A program made the position numbers and the translations under genes. From Verrucomicrobiota bacterium (GTDB taxonomy: Bacteria > Verrucomicrobiota > Verrucomicrobiia > Limisphaerales > UBA8199), in NCBI GenBank assembly GCA_029974925.1, contig JARKQH010000120.1:1-40564 (forward strand): 40,564 bases of DNA. Direction: 5' to 3'. Below are positions 16,025 to 25,367 of this stretch, piece after piece (position 1 is the stretch's first letter; each line of letters starts with the position of its first letter). The notes beneath the pieces are model-generated. The model did not search any database. It was not told where the DNA came from and saw nothing but the letters and a program-made list of their open reading frames with translations.

Positions 16025-16966
16025 CTAGGCCGAGATTTCCTGCGGCCCCTTCCCGCCGTTGACCAGAAAAAGCACCGCCATGCGCACGGCCAGGCCGTTG
16101 GTCACCTGCTCGAGGATCACCGACCGCGGGCAATCGGCAATCTCGCTGTCAATCTCGACGCCGCGGTTGATGGGGCCCGGGTGCATGATCAGCGCGTCGG
16201 GCTTGGTCCGGGCCAGCCGATCCTTGTTCAGCCCGAACAGGCTCGTGTATTCGCCGAGGCTGGGGAACATGGTTTTGCGCTGCCGCTCATGCTGAATGCG
16301 CAGCAGGTTGATGATGTCCGCATCCCGGATGGCTTCCTCGACGTCGTGCGTCACCCGCGCCCCCATTTGCTCGAACTCGCGCGGCACCAGCGTGGACGGA
16401 CCGCAGAACGTCACTTTGGCCCCCAGTTTCGTCAGCGCCCACAAGTCGGACCGGGCCACGCGGCTGTACAAAACGTCCCCAAGGATGGTAATGTTCAACC
16501 CGGCGATGCGGCCCTTCTTTTCCCGGATGGTGAAGGTGTCCAGCAGGGCTTGGGTCGGGTGTTCGTGGGCGCCGTCCCCGGCGTTGATGATGCTGGCGTT
16601 CAGCACCCGCGCCAGAAAATGGGGCGCGCCCGACGCGCTGTGTCGGATGACGATAAAATCGGCGTTCAGCGCCTCGAGGTTCCGGGCGGTGTCCTTGAGG
16701 GTCTCCCCCTTTTTCAGCGACGAGGCTTCGGCGGTGAAATTGATGATGTCCGCCGAGAGCCGCTGTTCGGAAAGCTGAAAGCTGATCCGCGTCCGGGTGG
16801 ACGGCTCGATGAACAGGTTGACCACCGTCTTGCCCCGCAGCGCCGGCACCTTCTTGATGGCGCGCTCGCCCACGGCTTTGAACGCGCGGGCCGTGTCCAG
16901 CACGGTGAGGATTTCGTCAGCGGTGAGCGATTCGATGTCCAGCAGGTGTTTCCGGTTCCAGCTCAT
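16025..16966 (-). CDS. pyrB: Aspartate carbamoyltransferase catalytic chain
   Basis: Encodes 313 residues, normal length for PyrB. It joins carbamoyl phosphate and aspartate in the first committed step of pyrimidine synthesis. The carbamoyl-phosphate-binding EPSTRTR is at 54-60. Other family motifs are [30 protein letters not shown] and [13 protein letters not shown] chose ATG 16966 ([15 protein letters not shown]); longer upstream frames add unrelated residues. It follows pyrR on the same strand after 106 bp. There is no pyrI regulatory chain and no pyrC next to it. Confidence 0.95.
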   Translation of the reverse strand: MSWNRKHLLDIESLTADEILTVLDTARAFKAVGERAIKKVPALRGKTVVNLFIEPSTRTRISFQLSEQRLSADIINFTAEASSLKKGETLKDTARNLEALNADFIVIRHSASGAPHFLARVLNASIINAGDGAHEHPTQALLDTFTIREKKGRIAGLNITILGDVLYSRVARSDLWALTKLGAKVTFCGPSTLVPREFEQMGARVTHDVEEAIRDADIINLLRIQHERQRKTMFPSLGEYTSLFGLNKDRLARTKPDALIMHPGPINRGVEIDSEIADCPRSVILEQVTNGLAVRMAVLFLVNGGKGPQEISA

Positions 16967-17072
16967 GGCGGGCAGGGGTGGGGTGGGCGGGCTAAAGGAA
17001 AACCGGCCGGTTCCGCGCCACGGCCCGGACAGGTCCGGCACCGGCGGGGGTTCCAGTCGCTCCGCTTCCCAT

Positions 17073-17612
17073 TCATGGGAGTTCTTTCTCGAGGACGACT
17101 TCATCCGCCTCGCCCGTCTCGGCGAGGTGGACGCGGACGGTCTCACTTTGGGCGGTGGGGAGGTTCTTGCCGACGAAGTCGGCTTTGACGGGCAGTTCGC
17201 GATGGCCGCGGTCCACCAGCACCGCCAACTGGACGCGTTTGGGCCGCCCAAAATCGTTCAAGGCATCCATCGCCGCGCGCGTGGTCCGGCCGCTATACAG
17301 CACGTCGTCCACCAGCACAACCGTCTTGTCCGTCACATCGAAGGGAATCACCGTCGGCTGCACCTCCGGCGCCACGCGCTGATCCAAATCATCCCGGTGC
17401 ATGCTGACATCCAGCTTGCCAACCTGCACGCTGTGGCCCCAGATGCCGGAGAGAAGATGGCCCAATCGCTGCGCCAGGGCTACGCCCCCGCGCTGAATCC
17501 CCACCAGCACCACCTCGTTGCCCGCTTCATTCCGCTCGGCAATTTCGTGGGCAATCCGCGTCAACGCCCGCTGGATGGCCGGCGCATTCAAAATCACAGT
17601 TCTTTCAGGCAT
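17073..17612 (-). CDS. pyrR: PyrR-type uracil phosphoribosyltransferase / regulator
   Basis: Encodes 179 residues, the usual PyrR length. The PRPP-binding motif is at 98-110 ([13 protein letters not shown]), and the family-specific [15 protein letters not shown] and [11 protein letters not shown] are present. In Bacillus, PyrR binds pyr mRNA when UMP is high and also has weak uracil phosphoribosyltransferase activity. The start at 17612 (MPERTVIL) follows family length. I looked for the PyrR-binding hairpin consensus in the 5' region and between pyrR and pyrB and did not see it, so control by attenuation is not shown. Confidence 0.93.
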   Translation of the reverse strand: MPERTVILNAPAIQRALTRIAHEIAERNEAGNEVVLVGIQRGGVALAQRLGHLLSGIWGHSVQVGKLDVSMHRDDLDQRVAPEVQPTVIPFDVTDKTVVLVDDVLYSGRTTRAAMDALNDFGRPKRVQLAVLVDRGHRELPVKADFVGKNLPTAQSETVRVHLAETGEADEVVLEKELP

Positions 17613-17837
17613 GAGTTCATCACGGCCGGCGCGGCAACATCCCACCCTCTCTCCCGGAGCGGATGTTTCCGAAGTCCAGCCAAACAAGCTTTGGATTCAA
17701 AACGCGGGAATCTAAACGGTAAAGGCAAGCCCGCGTCAAGCTCCGGCGTCCAAAACCGAAGCTCGAGTCGTATAGGAGGAAGTTCATGGGCCCTTGACCG
17801 TCTCACGGAACGGCCTTAAAGGAGCAGTAGGAAGGGA

Positions 17838-18056
17838 TTAGCGGTTGGCCCCCTGGCGGCTCTTGCGCCATTTGGCGCGGTGTTTGATGATCCAGTCGGT
17901 CAACGCCCGCTCAAAGCCAATATCCCGCCCCGCTTTTTCCGACTCGATCCATTTGTGCTTCAGAATCTCCTCCCGTTCCGCCTGAAATTCCCTGTAAAGC
18001 GAAGAGTTCTTCAGCAGATCATTGGCCGAGAGCTGCTGTTTCGTTTCGTCAGACAT
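17838..18056 (-). CDS. Small basic protein, 72 residues
   Basis: ATG 18056 follows a GGAAG Shine-Dalgarno at 7-nt spacing, which favours it over an upstream in-frame start 18 bp away. The product is helical and charged: YREFQAEREEILKHKWIESEK, then AGRDIGFERALTDWII and a basic end (KHRAKWRKSRQGANR). It has no signal or membrane segment. I know the E..HKW..SE..GRDIG....W pattern from small unnamed bacterial proteins but cannot assign a function. It stands alone between pyrR and mrp. Confidence 0.7.
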   Translation of the reverse strand: MSDETKQQLSANDLLKNSSLYREFQAEREEILKHKWIESEKAGRDIGFERALTDWIIKHRAKWRKSRQGANR

Positions 18057-18222
18057 ATTCACGCTTCCAGTCATTCAGCGACTCCCATGCTATTCCCGGC
18101 ATTTCTTTCATGACAATCCCAATCTTCACACACGGCGTAGCCTTTTTTAACGACATCAAGCCCCGCCGGCACCGAGCCGCCGAAACCCTGCGTACAATCT
18201 AGCACAACTTTGAAATCCGGGC

Positions 18223-19263
18223 TCAGGCAAGCTGCTCCCGCAGCTTCTCGCATATAGTTATAAAACTCTGTGCCGGAGCAGCTTGTGGATCAGATACCAC
18301 CACCGGCAAACCCCGGTCCCCCCCCTCCCGAATCTCCATATACAAAGGCACTTCCCCTAAAAACGGTATCCCTTGCCGCACCGCCTCGCCCCGCCCGCCG
18401 CCGTGACCGAAAATCTCCAGCCGCTCCCCATTCGGCAGGGTGAAATAACTCATATTCTCAATAATGCCGATAATCGGGACATTGACCTTCTGGAACATGG
18501 CGATTCCCTTGCGCACGACGCCCAGAGAGGCTTCCTGGGGTGTGGTGACGATGACGCCACCGTCCAATGGCACGGTTTGACACAGGGAAAGTTGCGCGTC
18601 GCCCGTCCCGGGTGGCAAGTCCACCAGCAGAAAATCCAGCTCGCCCCAGTCCACTGAGTGGATGAATTGCTGGATGGTTTTCATGATGAGCGGCCCCCGC
18701 CAGATGACCGGCTGATCCCCGTCCAACAAAAAACCCATGCTCATCAGCTTCACCCCAAAATTGGCGGGCGGCACCATCTTATCCTCCGCGCTGAGCGTGG
18801 GGCGCTCGTGAATCCCCATCATCAGCGGGATTGTCGGCCCGTATATGTCGCAATCCAACAAGCCCACCTTCGCCCCCAGGTGCCGCAGTCCGCAGGCGAG
18901 GTTGACCGAGACAGTGGACTTGCCCACACCCCCTTTGCCGCTGGCCACCGCGACCACGCGCTTGATGCCGGGCACCCGATGCTGTTGCGCCCACGGGTTC
19001 GGCCCTCCCCCCGCGCCCCCGCCGGGCGTTTGAATCTCCACCAGAACCTTCTCCACCCCCGGCAATCCGCGAAGCGCGGCTTCGCTCTCGGCCTTGATTT
19101 GGCGCGCCACCTCGGGGTTGGGACTGGTGAGGTTCATCATTACCTGCAGCTCTCCCCTCTGAATGGAGATTTGCTGCACCAAGCCGAAGGACACAATGTC
19201 CCGGCTGTAGCCGGGATACTTCACCGCTTTGAGGGCGTTCTTGACAGCATCTTCAGTCAACAT
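18223..19263 (-). CDS. Mrp/ApbC-type P-loop ATPase (iron-sulfur carrier family), CXXC-less
   Basis: Encodes 346 residues. Residues 1-75 are a MIP18/DUF59-type domain. Residues 100-346 form the Mrp/NBP35 ATPase with deviant Walker A SGKGGVGKST (108-117), DCDIYGPTIPLMMG, the Walker B-like LLVDLPPGTGDAQL and FGHGGG. Mrp proteins carry or insert Fe-S clusters. The CXXC pair that normally follows the ENMSYF motif is missing: residues 270-280 read NMSYFTLPNGE, so classical cluster bridging is doubtful. A strong GGAGGA Shine-Dalgarno (19269-19274) sets the ATG at 19263. Confidence 0.9.
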   Translation of the reverse strand: MLTEDAVKNALKAVKYPGYSRDIVSFGLVQQISIQRGELQVMMNLTSPNPEVARQIKAESEAALRGLPGVEKVLVEIQTPGGGAGGGPNPWAQQHRVPGIKRVVAVASGKGGVGKSTVSVNLACGLRHLGAKVGLLDCDIYGPTIPLMMGIHERPTLSAEDKMVPPANFGVKLMSMGFLLDGDQPVIWRGPLIMKTIQQFIHSVDWGELDFLLVDLPPGTGDAQLSLCQTVPLDGGVIVTTPQEASLGVVRKGIAMFQKVNVPIIGIIENMSYFTLPNGERLEIFGHGGGRGEAVRQGIPFLGEVPLYMEIREGGDRGLPVVVSDPQAAPAQSFITICEKLREQLA

Positions 19264-19377
19264 TTGAGTCCTCCATAATCGGCCCTTCCAGCTTCCTGTC
19301 AACCTCAAGGCCCCGCGAAGCGGCGCTCGGCGCTCGGGCCGGTCGAGCTGCGGCTCAGCCCGAACCGGCGCCAAAAG

Positions 19378-20016
19378 TCATGGCTGCATCCATTGCCCTT
19401 TGATTTCGAGGGCGGCATTGAGCATGAATTGGATGGCCACGGCGGCCAGCAGCAGGCCCATGATGCGGGTGGCGATGTTGAGCGCAATGGGACTCAGCCA
19501 CCGGGTCGTTCGGGCCGCGATTCGAAGAATAATGTACGAGGCGAGGCACACCACGCCGATGACCAGGTAGAACGCAATCAGTTGGTAGGGGCCTTCGGCG
19601 CGGTTATGAAGCAAGATGGCCGTCGAGATGGCGCCGGGGCCGGCCAGCATCGGAATGGCAAGCGGGGCGACGGCGATGTCGGTTTTTTCCACCCCAGCCG
19701 CCGTTTCTTCAGAGGTTTCCTGCACCCGGGAGCGTTGGGCGCGGAGCATGTCAATGGCAACCAGCAGCAGCACCAGGCTGGCCGCGAGCTGGAAGGCGGG
19801 CATGGTAATGCCCAGGAATTTGAAAATCCACTTCCCGGCCGAGGCAAAAACGACCAACACGCCGGCCGTGACCAGGCAGGCGATCCGGGCCATTTTGATC
19901 CGTTGCTCCGGCGTGTCGTGGGGTGTCATGGCCAGGAAGGCCGGCACGGTGGCCACCGGGTCCACGATCACAAACAACGAGCTGGCCGCCAAAAGAATGT
20001 ATTCAGGCAGGTTCAT
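19378..20016 (-). CDS. MarC-family integral membrane protein
   Basis: Encodes 212 residues with six hydrophobic segments, the normal MarC/UPF0056 size. It has typical VDPVATVPAFLAMTP near the N-terminus and PLAIPMLAGPGAISTAI in the middle. The family was once linked to multiple antibiotic resistance, but its function is unproven. The ATG at 20016 overlaps the stop of the upstream ATP-grasp-like gene (ATGA), so the pair is translationally coupled. Confidence 0.9.
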   Translation of the reverse strand: MNLPEYILLAASSLFVIVDPVATVPAFLAMTPHDTPEQRIKMARIACLVTAGVLVVFASAGKWIFKFLGITMPAFQLAASLVLLLVAIDMLRAQRSRVQETSEETAAGVEKTDIAVAPLAIPMLAGPGAISTAILLHNRAEGPYQLIAFYLVIGVVCLASYIILRIAARTTRWLSPIALNIATRIMGLLLAAVAIQFMLNAALEIKGQWMQP

Positions 20017-21350
20017 GCCGCGCAGGGAGCGAAGATGGCTTCCGTCATGCCATGGATGATTTTCTTGTCGGCGGGGCAAATCGTGGCCAAGACGCCGCCG
20101 AGCGTGGCGCGAGCCTCGGCCGGTTTGCCGGTAACGAAGTAGTAGGGGCAAAGCCGGACCCGGCCCGCCATGGCAACGGGCTGGCCGCGCTGGAAATCAA
20201 ACCACTCGGCCTGGACCAGCGCGGGCTTGTGATAGCGTTGGAGCACGAAGGGCGTTTGGTGGAAGCGCGCCAGCGCCTGGTCAACCGCCGCCCCCCACTC
20301 CGCATGGGATAAATCGCTGCCCAGGAACACGCCGCGCGCGCCCCAGGCGTGAGGCGAAAAACCCGAAACCTTCAGAATCAGCTCGCGTTGTCTTTGCGAC
20401 AACTCCTTGAGCTGGCTCCAATCCGTCAGGTTCAACTCCGGAATCGCCGCGTGGGGCGGCAGCGGCGCCGGGTCCACCAGCCACGTGTAAGGCACCAGGT
20501 CCTGCAGCCGGCGAAAGAAACCGTCCCCCAACTCCTGACGCCAGTATTCGCGCAGGTTTCGGTTCCACAACAGCGCCAAAAGCATCTTCTCCTCGAACAG
20601 CGGTTTCGGCGGCGGCGTCATCCCAATGCGGCCCCGCTCGGCCAGCTCGAAAAGCCGCCCGGCGCACGGAACGTTGGCGAGGTCGAACAGCTCGAAAAAG
20701 CGATACACCGCGTCGCCCTCGGCGAACTGGTCGAACGCGGCGTCCCGGATTTTGAAGCGGGACGGCGCCATCTGCCCGGCCAGCCACGCCATCTCCGGAC
20801 GGTAGGTCGCCGACTCCTCGGAAACCACGATATGCACCGTTGGCGCCTCCCCAAAGATGCTCGCAAAACCGGTCAGCATGCCTTCGGCGCCGCCCAGCAC
20901 CGGGTCTCCCAGCGCGGAGTAGGTCTGGTTCAACCACGCGGTGAGCCCGATCCCGCCGGGAATCGAATCCAGTTCCGTGACGCTCAGGCCGCGGTCGGTG
21001 AGAAGGAGGTCGGGACGAATGACACGCGGAACCTCGTGCTTGAATGTGGCGGAACGCTGCAGCGCAATCAGACGCTCGGGTTTGCCCAGGTCCAGCCAGC
21101 GCGCAACCCACGCCGGTTCCTGGCCGGCAACACTCTTCCGATACAGGAGGTTTGCCGCCCGATAGAACTGCAGCAGCACGCGTCCCAGCGACTCCAATTC
21201 CCGGACCTGGCTGGCCCCGAGCCGGAAGGGCTCAACCGCCACCCGCCACTCGTGTCCCGCAAAAAGCCCCCCGCCGGGCAGCCGCTCCCGCACGAACGAG
21301 GCGCGCGCAGCGGCGGAGGCGGGGCGATGGTTTGTGGTGGACCCAGTCAC
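20013..21350 (-). CDS. ATP-grasp-like protein of unknown role
   Basis: Encodes 445 residues, starting with GTG at 21350. It resembles circularly permuted ATP-grasp enzymes (glutathionylspermidine-synthase-like) in spacing. RPDLLLTDRGLSVTELDSIPGG recalls the acidic metal-binding loop, ILKVSGFSPHAWGARGVFLG the Lys plus Gly-rich nucleotide loop, and PFVLQRYHKPALV the strand before the substrate site. If correct, it would ligate a carboxylate to an amine using ATP. The assignment is by motif only and the substrate is unknown. No signal peptide. It is coupled to the MarC-type gene (4-bp overlap), suggesting the product may concern the membrane. Confidence 0.65.
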   Translation of the reverse strand: MTGSTTNHRPASAAARASFVRERLPGGGLFAGHEWRVAVEPFRLGASQVRELESLGRVLLQFYRAANLLYRKSVAGQEPAWVARWLDLGKPERLIALQRSATFKHEVPRVIRPDLLLTDRGLSVTELDSIPGGIGLTAWLNQTYSALGDPVLGGAEGMLTGFASIFGEAPTVHIVVSEESATYRPEMAWLAGQMAPSRFKIRDAAFDQFAEGDAVYRFFELFDLANVPCAGRLFELAERGRIGMTPPPKPLFEEKMLLALLWNRNLREYWRQELGDGFFRRLQDLVPYTWLVDPAPLPPHAAIPELNLTDWSQLKELSQRQRELILKVSGFSPHAWGARGVFLGSDLSHAEWGAAVDQALARFHQTPFVLQRYHKPALVQAEWFDFQRGQPVAMAGRVRLCPYYFVTGKPAEARATLGGVLATICPADKKIIHGMTEAIFAPCAA

Positions 21351-21562
21351 GCGGAGGGAACGGTTGAATCAAATGGCCTGGCGGAGGATCGAATTCCGTC
21401 TTGTCGAGTCTTTCAGCACCGGGCCACGGTAGTGAAGAACTGGAAGGCCGTCAATCAGCCCGAAAAACCTCGAACCCCGGGCTTCGAATCCCGAACCTCG
21501 AACAGCGCCCCGCCTGCCATTTTAACTTCGGCAATCCGGCGCCGGGCTGTTATCTTGTAACC

Positions 21563-22972
21563 ATGTCGCGCGACGACTTGTTTTCCTTGCCGCCCCAGGG
21601 GGCGGGTCCAGGCTCACCCGGCCAGACCGGCGGCGACGCGTTGCGACGCAGTCAGCCCCTGGCGGCCCGCATGCGGCCGCGTGAATTGAGCGAGTTCGTC
21701 GGTCAAAGCCACATCCTCGGACCCGGTCAGCTCCTGCGCCGGGCCATTGAAGCCGACCGGATCCAATCCCTGATCTTCTATGGTCCGCCGGGCACCGGAA
21801 AAACCTCGCTTGCCCAAATCATCGCCCGGCAGACCCGGGGCCGGTTCGAGCGGCTCAGCGGGGTCGAATCCAACGTGGCGGACATGCGGCGGGTGTTATC
21901 GGCCGCAGCCAACCGTCTCGAAAACACCGGCCAGTTCACCATTCTCTTTATTGACGAAATCCACCGGTTTAACAAAGCCCAACAGGACGTGCTGTTGCCC
22001 GATGTGGAAGCCGGTGTGGTCCGCCTGATCGGGGCGACCACTCACAACCCCTTCTTCTTTGTCAACTCCCCCCTGGTTTCCCGCTCCCAGATTTTCGAAC
22101 TCCGGCCGCTCGAAGAGGCCGATTTGCTCGAGTTGCTCAACCGGGCGCTGCGCGACCCGGAGCGCGGCCTGGGTTATCTTCGCATCGAGGCCGAGGAGGC
22201 CGCGCTGCGACATCTGGCCCGGCTCTCCGACGGCGATGCCCGCAAAGCGCTGAACTCGTTGGAAATCGCCGCCCTCACGACCGCCCCGGACCCGGACGGC
22301 GTCATCCGCATCCATCTTGCCACCGCCGAGCAGAGCATTCAGAAAAAGGCGGTGGTGTACGACGACGAGGATGCCCATTACGACACCATCTCCGCTTTCA
22401 TCAAAGCCATGCGGGGGAGCGATCCCGATGCCGCCCTTTATTGGCTGGCCAAGATGATTCATGCCGGCGAAGACCCGCGGTTCATCGCCAGACGCCTGCT
22501 GATTCATGCGGCGGAAGATGTCGGCCTGGCTGACCCCATGGCGCTGGTCCTGGCCAATGCCGCCTTGAATGCCGCCGAGTTTGTCGGCTGGCCCGAAGCC
22601 CGCATTCCCCTGGCCGAGGCGACCCTCTACATCGCCACCGCCCACAAAAGCAACACCGTCGTGGCGTCGGTGGACGCCGCGCTCAAGGACGTCGAAGCCG
22701 GCCGAACGTTGCCCGTGCCCGAGCACCTCCGCGACGCCAGTTATCCCGGCGCCCGGCGCTTGGGCCGGGGTGAAGGCTACAAATACGCCCACGACTACCC
22801 GGGCCATTTCGTGCCCCAGGATTACCTCACCGAGGCGCGCCGCTATTACGAGCCGACTGAGCAGGGAGTCGAACGCAAGATCAAGGAGCGGCTCGACAAG
22901 TGGCGCGCCTTGCGGGCGGAGGCCGCCAAACCCAACCCGCCCCCCGGGGATGCCTCCTCGACCGGAAAATAA
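21563..22972 (+). CDS. rarA: Replication-associated recombination protein A
   Basis: Encodes 469 residues of the RarA/MgsA/WRNIP1 AAA+ family, which acts at stalled forks together with SSB. Visible are the LSEFVGQSHILGPGQLLRRAI start, Walker A FYGPPGTGKTSLAQI, Walker B LFIDEIHRFNKAQQD, sensor 1 GATTHNPFFFVNSPLVSR, and the C-terminal tetramerisation part (DAALYWLAKMIHAGEDPRFIARR, then ASYPGARRLGRGEGYKYAHDYPG). I chose ATG 21563; a longer frame upstream is unrelated. It leads a three-gene operon, being followed after 8 bp by the cyclo-ligase gene. Confidence 0.95.
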   Translation: MSRDDLFSLPPQGAGPGSPGQTGGDALRRSQPLAARMRPRELSEFVGQSHILGPGQLLRRAIEADRIQSLIFYGPPGTGKTSLAQIIARQTRGRFERLSGVESNVADMRRVLSAAANRLENTGQFTILFIDEIHRFNKAQQDVLLPDVEAGVVRLIGATTHNPFFFVNSPLVSRSQIFELRPLEEADLLELLNRALRDPERGLGYLRIEAEEAALRHLARLSDGDARKALNSLEIAALTTAPDPDGVIRIHLATAEQSIQKKAVVYDDEDAHYDTISAFIKAMRGSDPDAALYWLAKMIHAGEDPRFIARRLLIHAAEDVGLADPMALVLANAALNAAEFVGWPEARIPLAEATLYIATAHKSNTVVASVDAALKDVEAGRTLPVPEHLRDASYPGARRLGRGEGYKYAHDYPGHFVPQDYLTEARRYYEPTEQGVERKIKERLDKWRALRAEAAKPNPPPGDASSTGK

Positions 22973-22980
22973 ACCGGCCC

Positions 22981-23580
22981 ATGGAATCTCCCATCCTAGC
23001 CGCCAAAGAGGCATTGCGAAATCAGGTCACCCTCGCCCTGAGCCGTCTTTCCGCCTCGGACCGCGCGCAAGGCTCCGCCCGCGCCTGCGCTTTGATGACG
23101 CGGCAGCCCGTCTGGGCCCGGTCGGGTTCCGTGCTCTTGTATGCTCCCATGCCGGGCGAACTGGACGTCTGGCCGCTGGTGCTCCGGGCGCTGGCCGAAG
23201 GCAAGCGCGTGGCTCTGCCCCGCTACCTCCGCGAATCCCGCGCCTATGTCGCCTGCTGGATCCGCAATCCCGAAACCGACGTGCGTCCGGGTTTTTACGG
23301 AATCCGCGAACCGGTCCCGGCCTGCCCCCAGGCCGTATTAAACAGTCTGGACTTGGTCCTCGTTCCTGGAGTAGCCTTCGACTCGCATGGCCGCCGGCTT
23401 GGCCGGGGCAAGGGTTTCTATGACCAATTGCTGGCGGGCGTGCGCGGCACGACCTGCGGGGTGGCCTTCGATGAACAGTTGGTCGCGGAGGTCCCGGTCG
23501 AGTCGCATGATGTTGTGTTGAATTGCATCTTGAGCCCGACGCGGTGGGTTGAGCCGCATGCCGCGCCGGTTGTGGAATGA
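22981..23580 (+). CDS. 5-formyltetrahydrofolate cyclo-ligase
   Basis: Encodes 199 residues. This ATP-dependent enzyme returns 5-formyl-THF to 5,10-methenyl-THF. The hallmark C-terminal loop GRRLGRGKGFYDQLL and the preceding LDLVLVPGVAFD are clear, and an N-terminal basic helix (KEALRNQVTLAL) matches family members. It begins 8 bp after rarA, and its stop overlaps the rny start (ATGA), so it is the middle gene of an operon. Confidence 0.93.
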   Translation: MESPILAAKEALRNQVTLALSRLSASDRAQGSARACALMTRQPVWARSGSVLLYAPMPGELDVWPLVLRALAEGKRVALPRYLRESRAYVACWIRNPETDVRPGFYGIREPVPACPQAVLNSLDLVLVPGVAFDSHGRRLGRGKGFYDQLLAGVRGTTCGVAFDEQLVAEVPVESHDVVLNCILSPTRWVEPHAAPVVE

Positions 23581-25139
23581 GTTGGCTGCTGAATATTCTC
23601 GGACACGCTGCGCCAGTAGCCGTGGGTGCGGCGCTCTGCTATCTGCTCCTCTGGTGGCGCGACCGCAACGCCCGCAAACTCCGGGCCCTCGAGGCCGAGG
23701 CTCTGCTCAGCCAGGCCCGCAATGAAGCCGAAGGAATTGTCCGCGATGCCCGCCTGGCCGCCAACCGCGAAGCGCTGCAATTGCGGGAGCAAATCGAGCA
23801 ATCCTTCGCCGCCCGCCGCGCCGAACGCGCCGAGCTGGAGCGCCGGCTGGCCGAGCGCGAGGCGCTCATCAACTCCCAGTTGGAACGTTTGGTCGAGCAG
23901 GAAAAGGCGCTCCAGACTCAAAAAGATGCCCTCGCCGCCCAAATGGAAGCCGTCCGCGCCCGCGAACAGGAACTGGCCCGCCAGGAGCGCCAGCATCTCG
24001 AGCGGCTCGAGGCCATCGCCGGTCTGACCCAGGCCCAGGCGCGCGAAGCGTTGCTCAGAAAAGTCGAGCAGGAGGCGCTGCGCGATGCCAACACCCTCAC
24101 CCGCCATATTCTCGAGGACGCCCGCACCCAGGCCGAGACCAAGGCGCGTCACATTCTCAGCCTCGCCATCCAGCGATACGCCGGCGAACACACCTTCCAA
24201 ACCACCACCGCCTCCATCACCCTCCAGGGCGATGAACTCAAAGGCCGCATCATCGGCCGCGAGGGACGCAACATCCGCGCCTTCGAAGCCGCCACCGGCG
24301 TGACCGTCCTGATTGACGACACCCCGGGCGCGGTTCTGCTCTCGGGCTTTGACCCCGTCCGCCGCGAGATTGCGCGCGAGGCCATGATGCGGTTGATTCA
24401 GGACGGCCGGATTCATCCAACCCGCATCGAGGAGATTGTGGCGCAGGTCACCCAGGAAATGGACCAGACCATCCTCCGCCTCGGCGACGAAGCCGTGCGA
24501 AAGACCGGCCTGACGCCCCTGAGCGCCGACCTGGTCAAGCTCCTCGGCCGCCTCCACTTCCGTCACAGCTATTCGCAAAACATCCTCGACCATTCGGTCG
24601 AAGTCGCGCAGTTGACGGGTTTGATGGCGGCCGAGCTGGGCCTGGACGTCGGCCTCGCCAAACGCGCCGGGCTCCTGCATGACATCGGCAAGGCCGTCAA
24701 TCACGAGATGGAGGGCCCCCACGCCCTGGTCGGGGCCGAGCTGGCCAAGCGCAACGGAGAATGCCCCGCCGTCGTGAACGCCATCGCCTCCCACCACAAC
24801 GACGTGGCCCCCGAGGGCGCCCTCGGCGTCCTGGTCAGTGCCGCGGACGCCATCAGCGCCTCGCGCCCGGGCGCGCGGTCGGAAAACATGACGACCTACC
24901 TCAAACGCGTCGAGGACCTCGAGAAAATCGCCATGAGCTGCGCGGGGGTCGAGAAGGCCTTTGCCGTGCAGGCGGGCCGCGAATTGCGCATCTTCGTTCA
25001 TCCCAACCAGGTGGATGACGAACAAACCTTTGCGCTGGCGCGCACTGTCGTCTCCCGGATCGAAAACGACCTCCAATATCCGGGCCAGATCAAGGTCGTC
25101 GTGATTCGCGAAACCCGCTGCGTGGAACTGGCCCGCTAA
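23577..25139 (+). CDS. rny: Ribonuclease Y
   Basis: Encodes 520 residues, the usual RNase Y length. The order is an N-terminal membrane anchor (about 5-26), a long coiled coil rich in Glu/Ala/Arg (about 30-200), a KH RNA-binding domain (ELKGRIIGREGRNIRAFEAATG) and an HD domain with NILDHSVEVAQLTG and the metal-binding LLHDIGKAV, then IASHHNDV. It is a membrane-bound endoribonuclease that starts mRNA decay in bacteria lacking RNase E or supplementing it. It is coupled to the cyclo-ligase by a 4-bp overlap. Confidence 0.96.
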   Translation: MSWLLNILGHAAPVAVGAALCYLLLWWRDRNARKLRALEAEALLSQARNEAEGIVRDARLAANREALQLREQIEQSFAARRAERAELERRLAEREALINSQLERLVEQEKALQTQKDALAAQMEAVRAREQELARQERQHLERLEAIAGLTQAQAREALLRKVEQEALRDANTLTRHILEDARTQAETKARHILSLAIQRYAGEHTFQTTTASITLQGDELKGRIIGREGRNIRAFEAATGVTVLIDDTPGAVLLSGFDPVRREIAREAMMRLIQDGRIHPTRIEEIVAQVTQEMDQTILRLGDEAVRKTGLTPLSADLVKLLGRLHFRHSYSQNILDHSVEVAQLTGLMAAELGLDVGLAKRAGLLHDIGKAVNHEMEGPHALVGAELAKRNGECPAVVNAIASHHNDVAPEGALGVLVSAADAISASRPGARSENMTTYLKRVEDLEKIAMSCAGVEKAFAVQAGRELRIFVHPNQVDDEQTFALARTVVSRIENDLQYPGQIKVVVIRETRCVELAR

Positions 25140-25196
25140 ACGGGCGCGCGCGGGAAAGCCCCAAGGCTGGCGTCGGGGGCGGGGAAGGGGGCGGCT

Positions 25197-25367
25197 TTAC
25201 CGTCCCTCGGTCATCATGCTGGGCAGGCCTGTTTCCCAATTCTTTGGCGCGTTCCAAGGGCGCGCGGAGGCGTTATCACCCTCCGGCGTGGCGCAACCCG
25301 AAATGGTGGCGACCACCATCAGCGCGAAAGCGAGGCAAACGCCACGAAGCAACCAGGTCCTCTTCAT
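25197..25367 (-). CDS. Small lipoprotein, 56 residues
   Basis: The ATG at 25365-25367 overlaps the stop of the upstream coiled-coil gene (ATGA, 4 bp). The product has a basic start (MKRTWLLRG), a hydrophobic stretch and a lipobox ISGC with C25 as the likely lipidated cysteine. That leaves a mature peptide of about 32 residues containing SARPWNAPKNWETGLP. I recall similar RPWN.P..WE..LP tails in short Verrucomicrobial lipoproteins, but cannot name a function. Coupling and lipobox together make it convincing despite its length. It ends 57 bp from the convergent rny stop. Confidence 0.8.
   Translation of the reverse strand: MKRTWLLRGVCLAFALMVVATISGCATPEGDNASARPWNAPKNWETGLPSMMTEGR

Noticed and set aside
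17775-17797. AGGAGG followed by ATGGGCCCTTGA on the plus strand
   Set aside because: A strong Shine-Dalgarno with a three-codon frame, but no plus-strand gene follows, so it is probably chance; leader-peptide function is unsupported.
17613-17837. PyrR-binding attenuator upstream of pyrR
   Set aside because: The characteristic conserved loop sequence was not seen, nor a terminator followed by a U-run.
18071-18253. A 60-codon minus-strand frame after mrp
   Set aside because: It overlaps the mrp end by 31 bp, has weaker third-position bias than its neighbours and no recognisable motif or ribosome-binding site.
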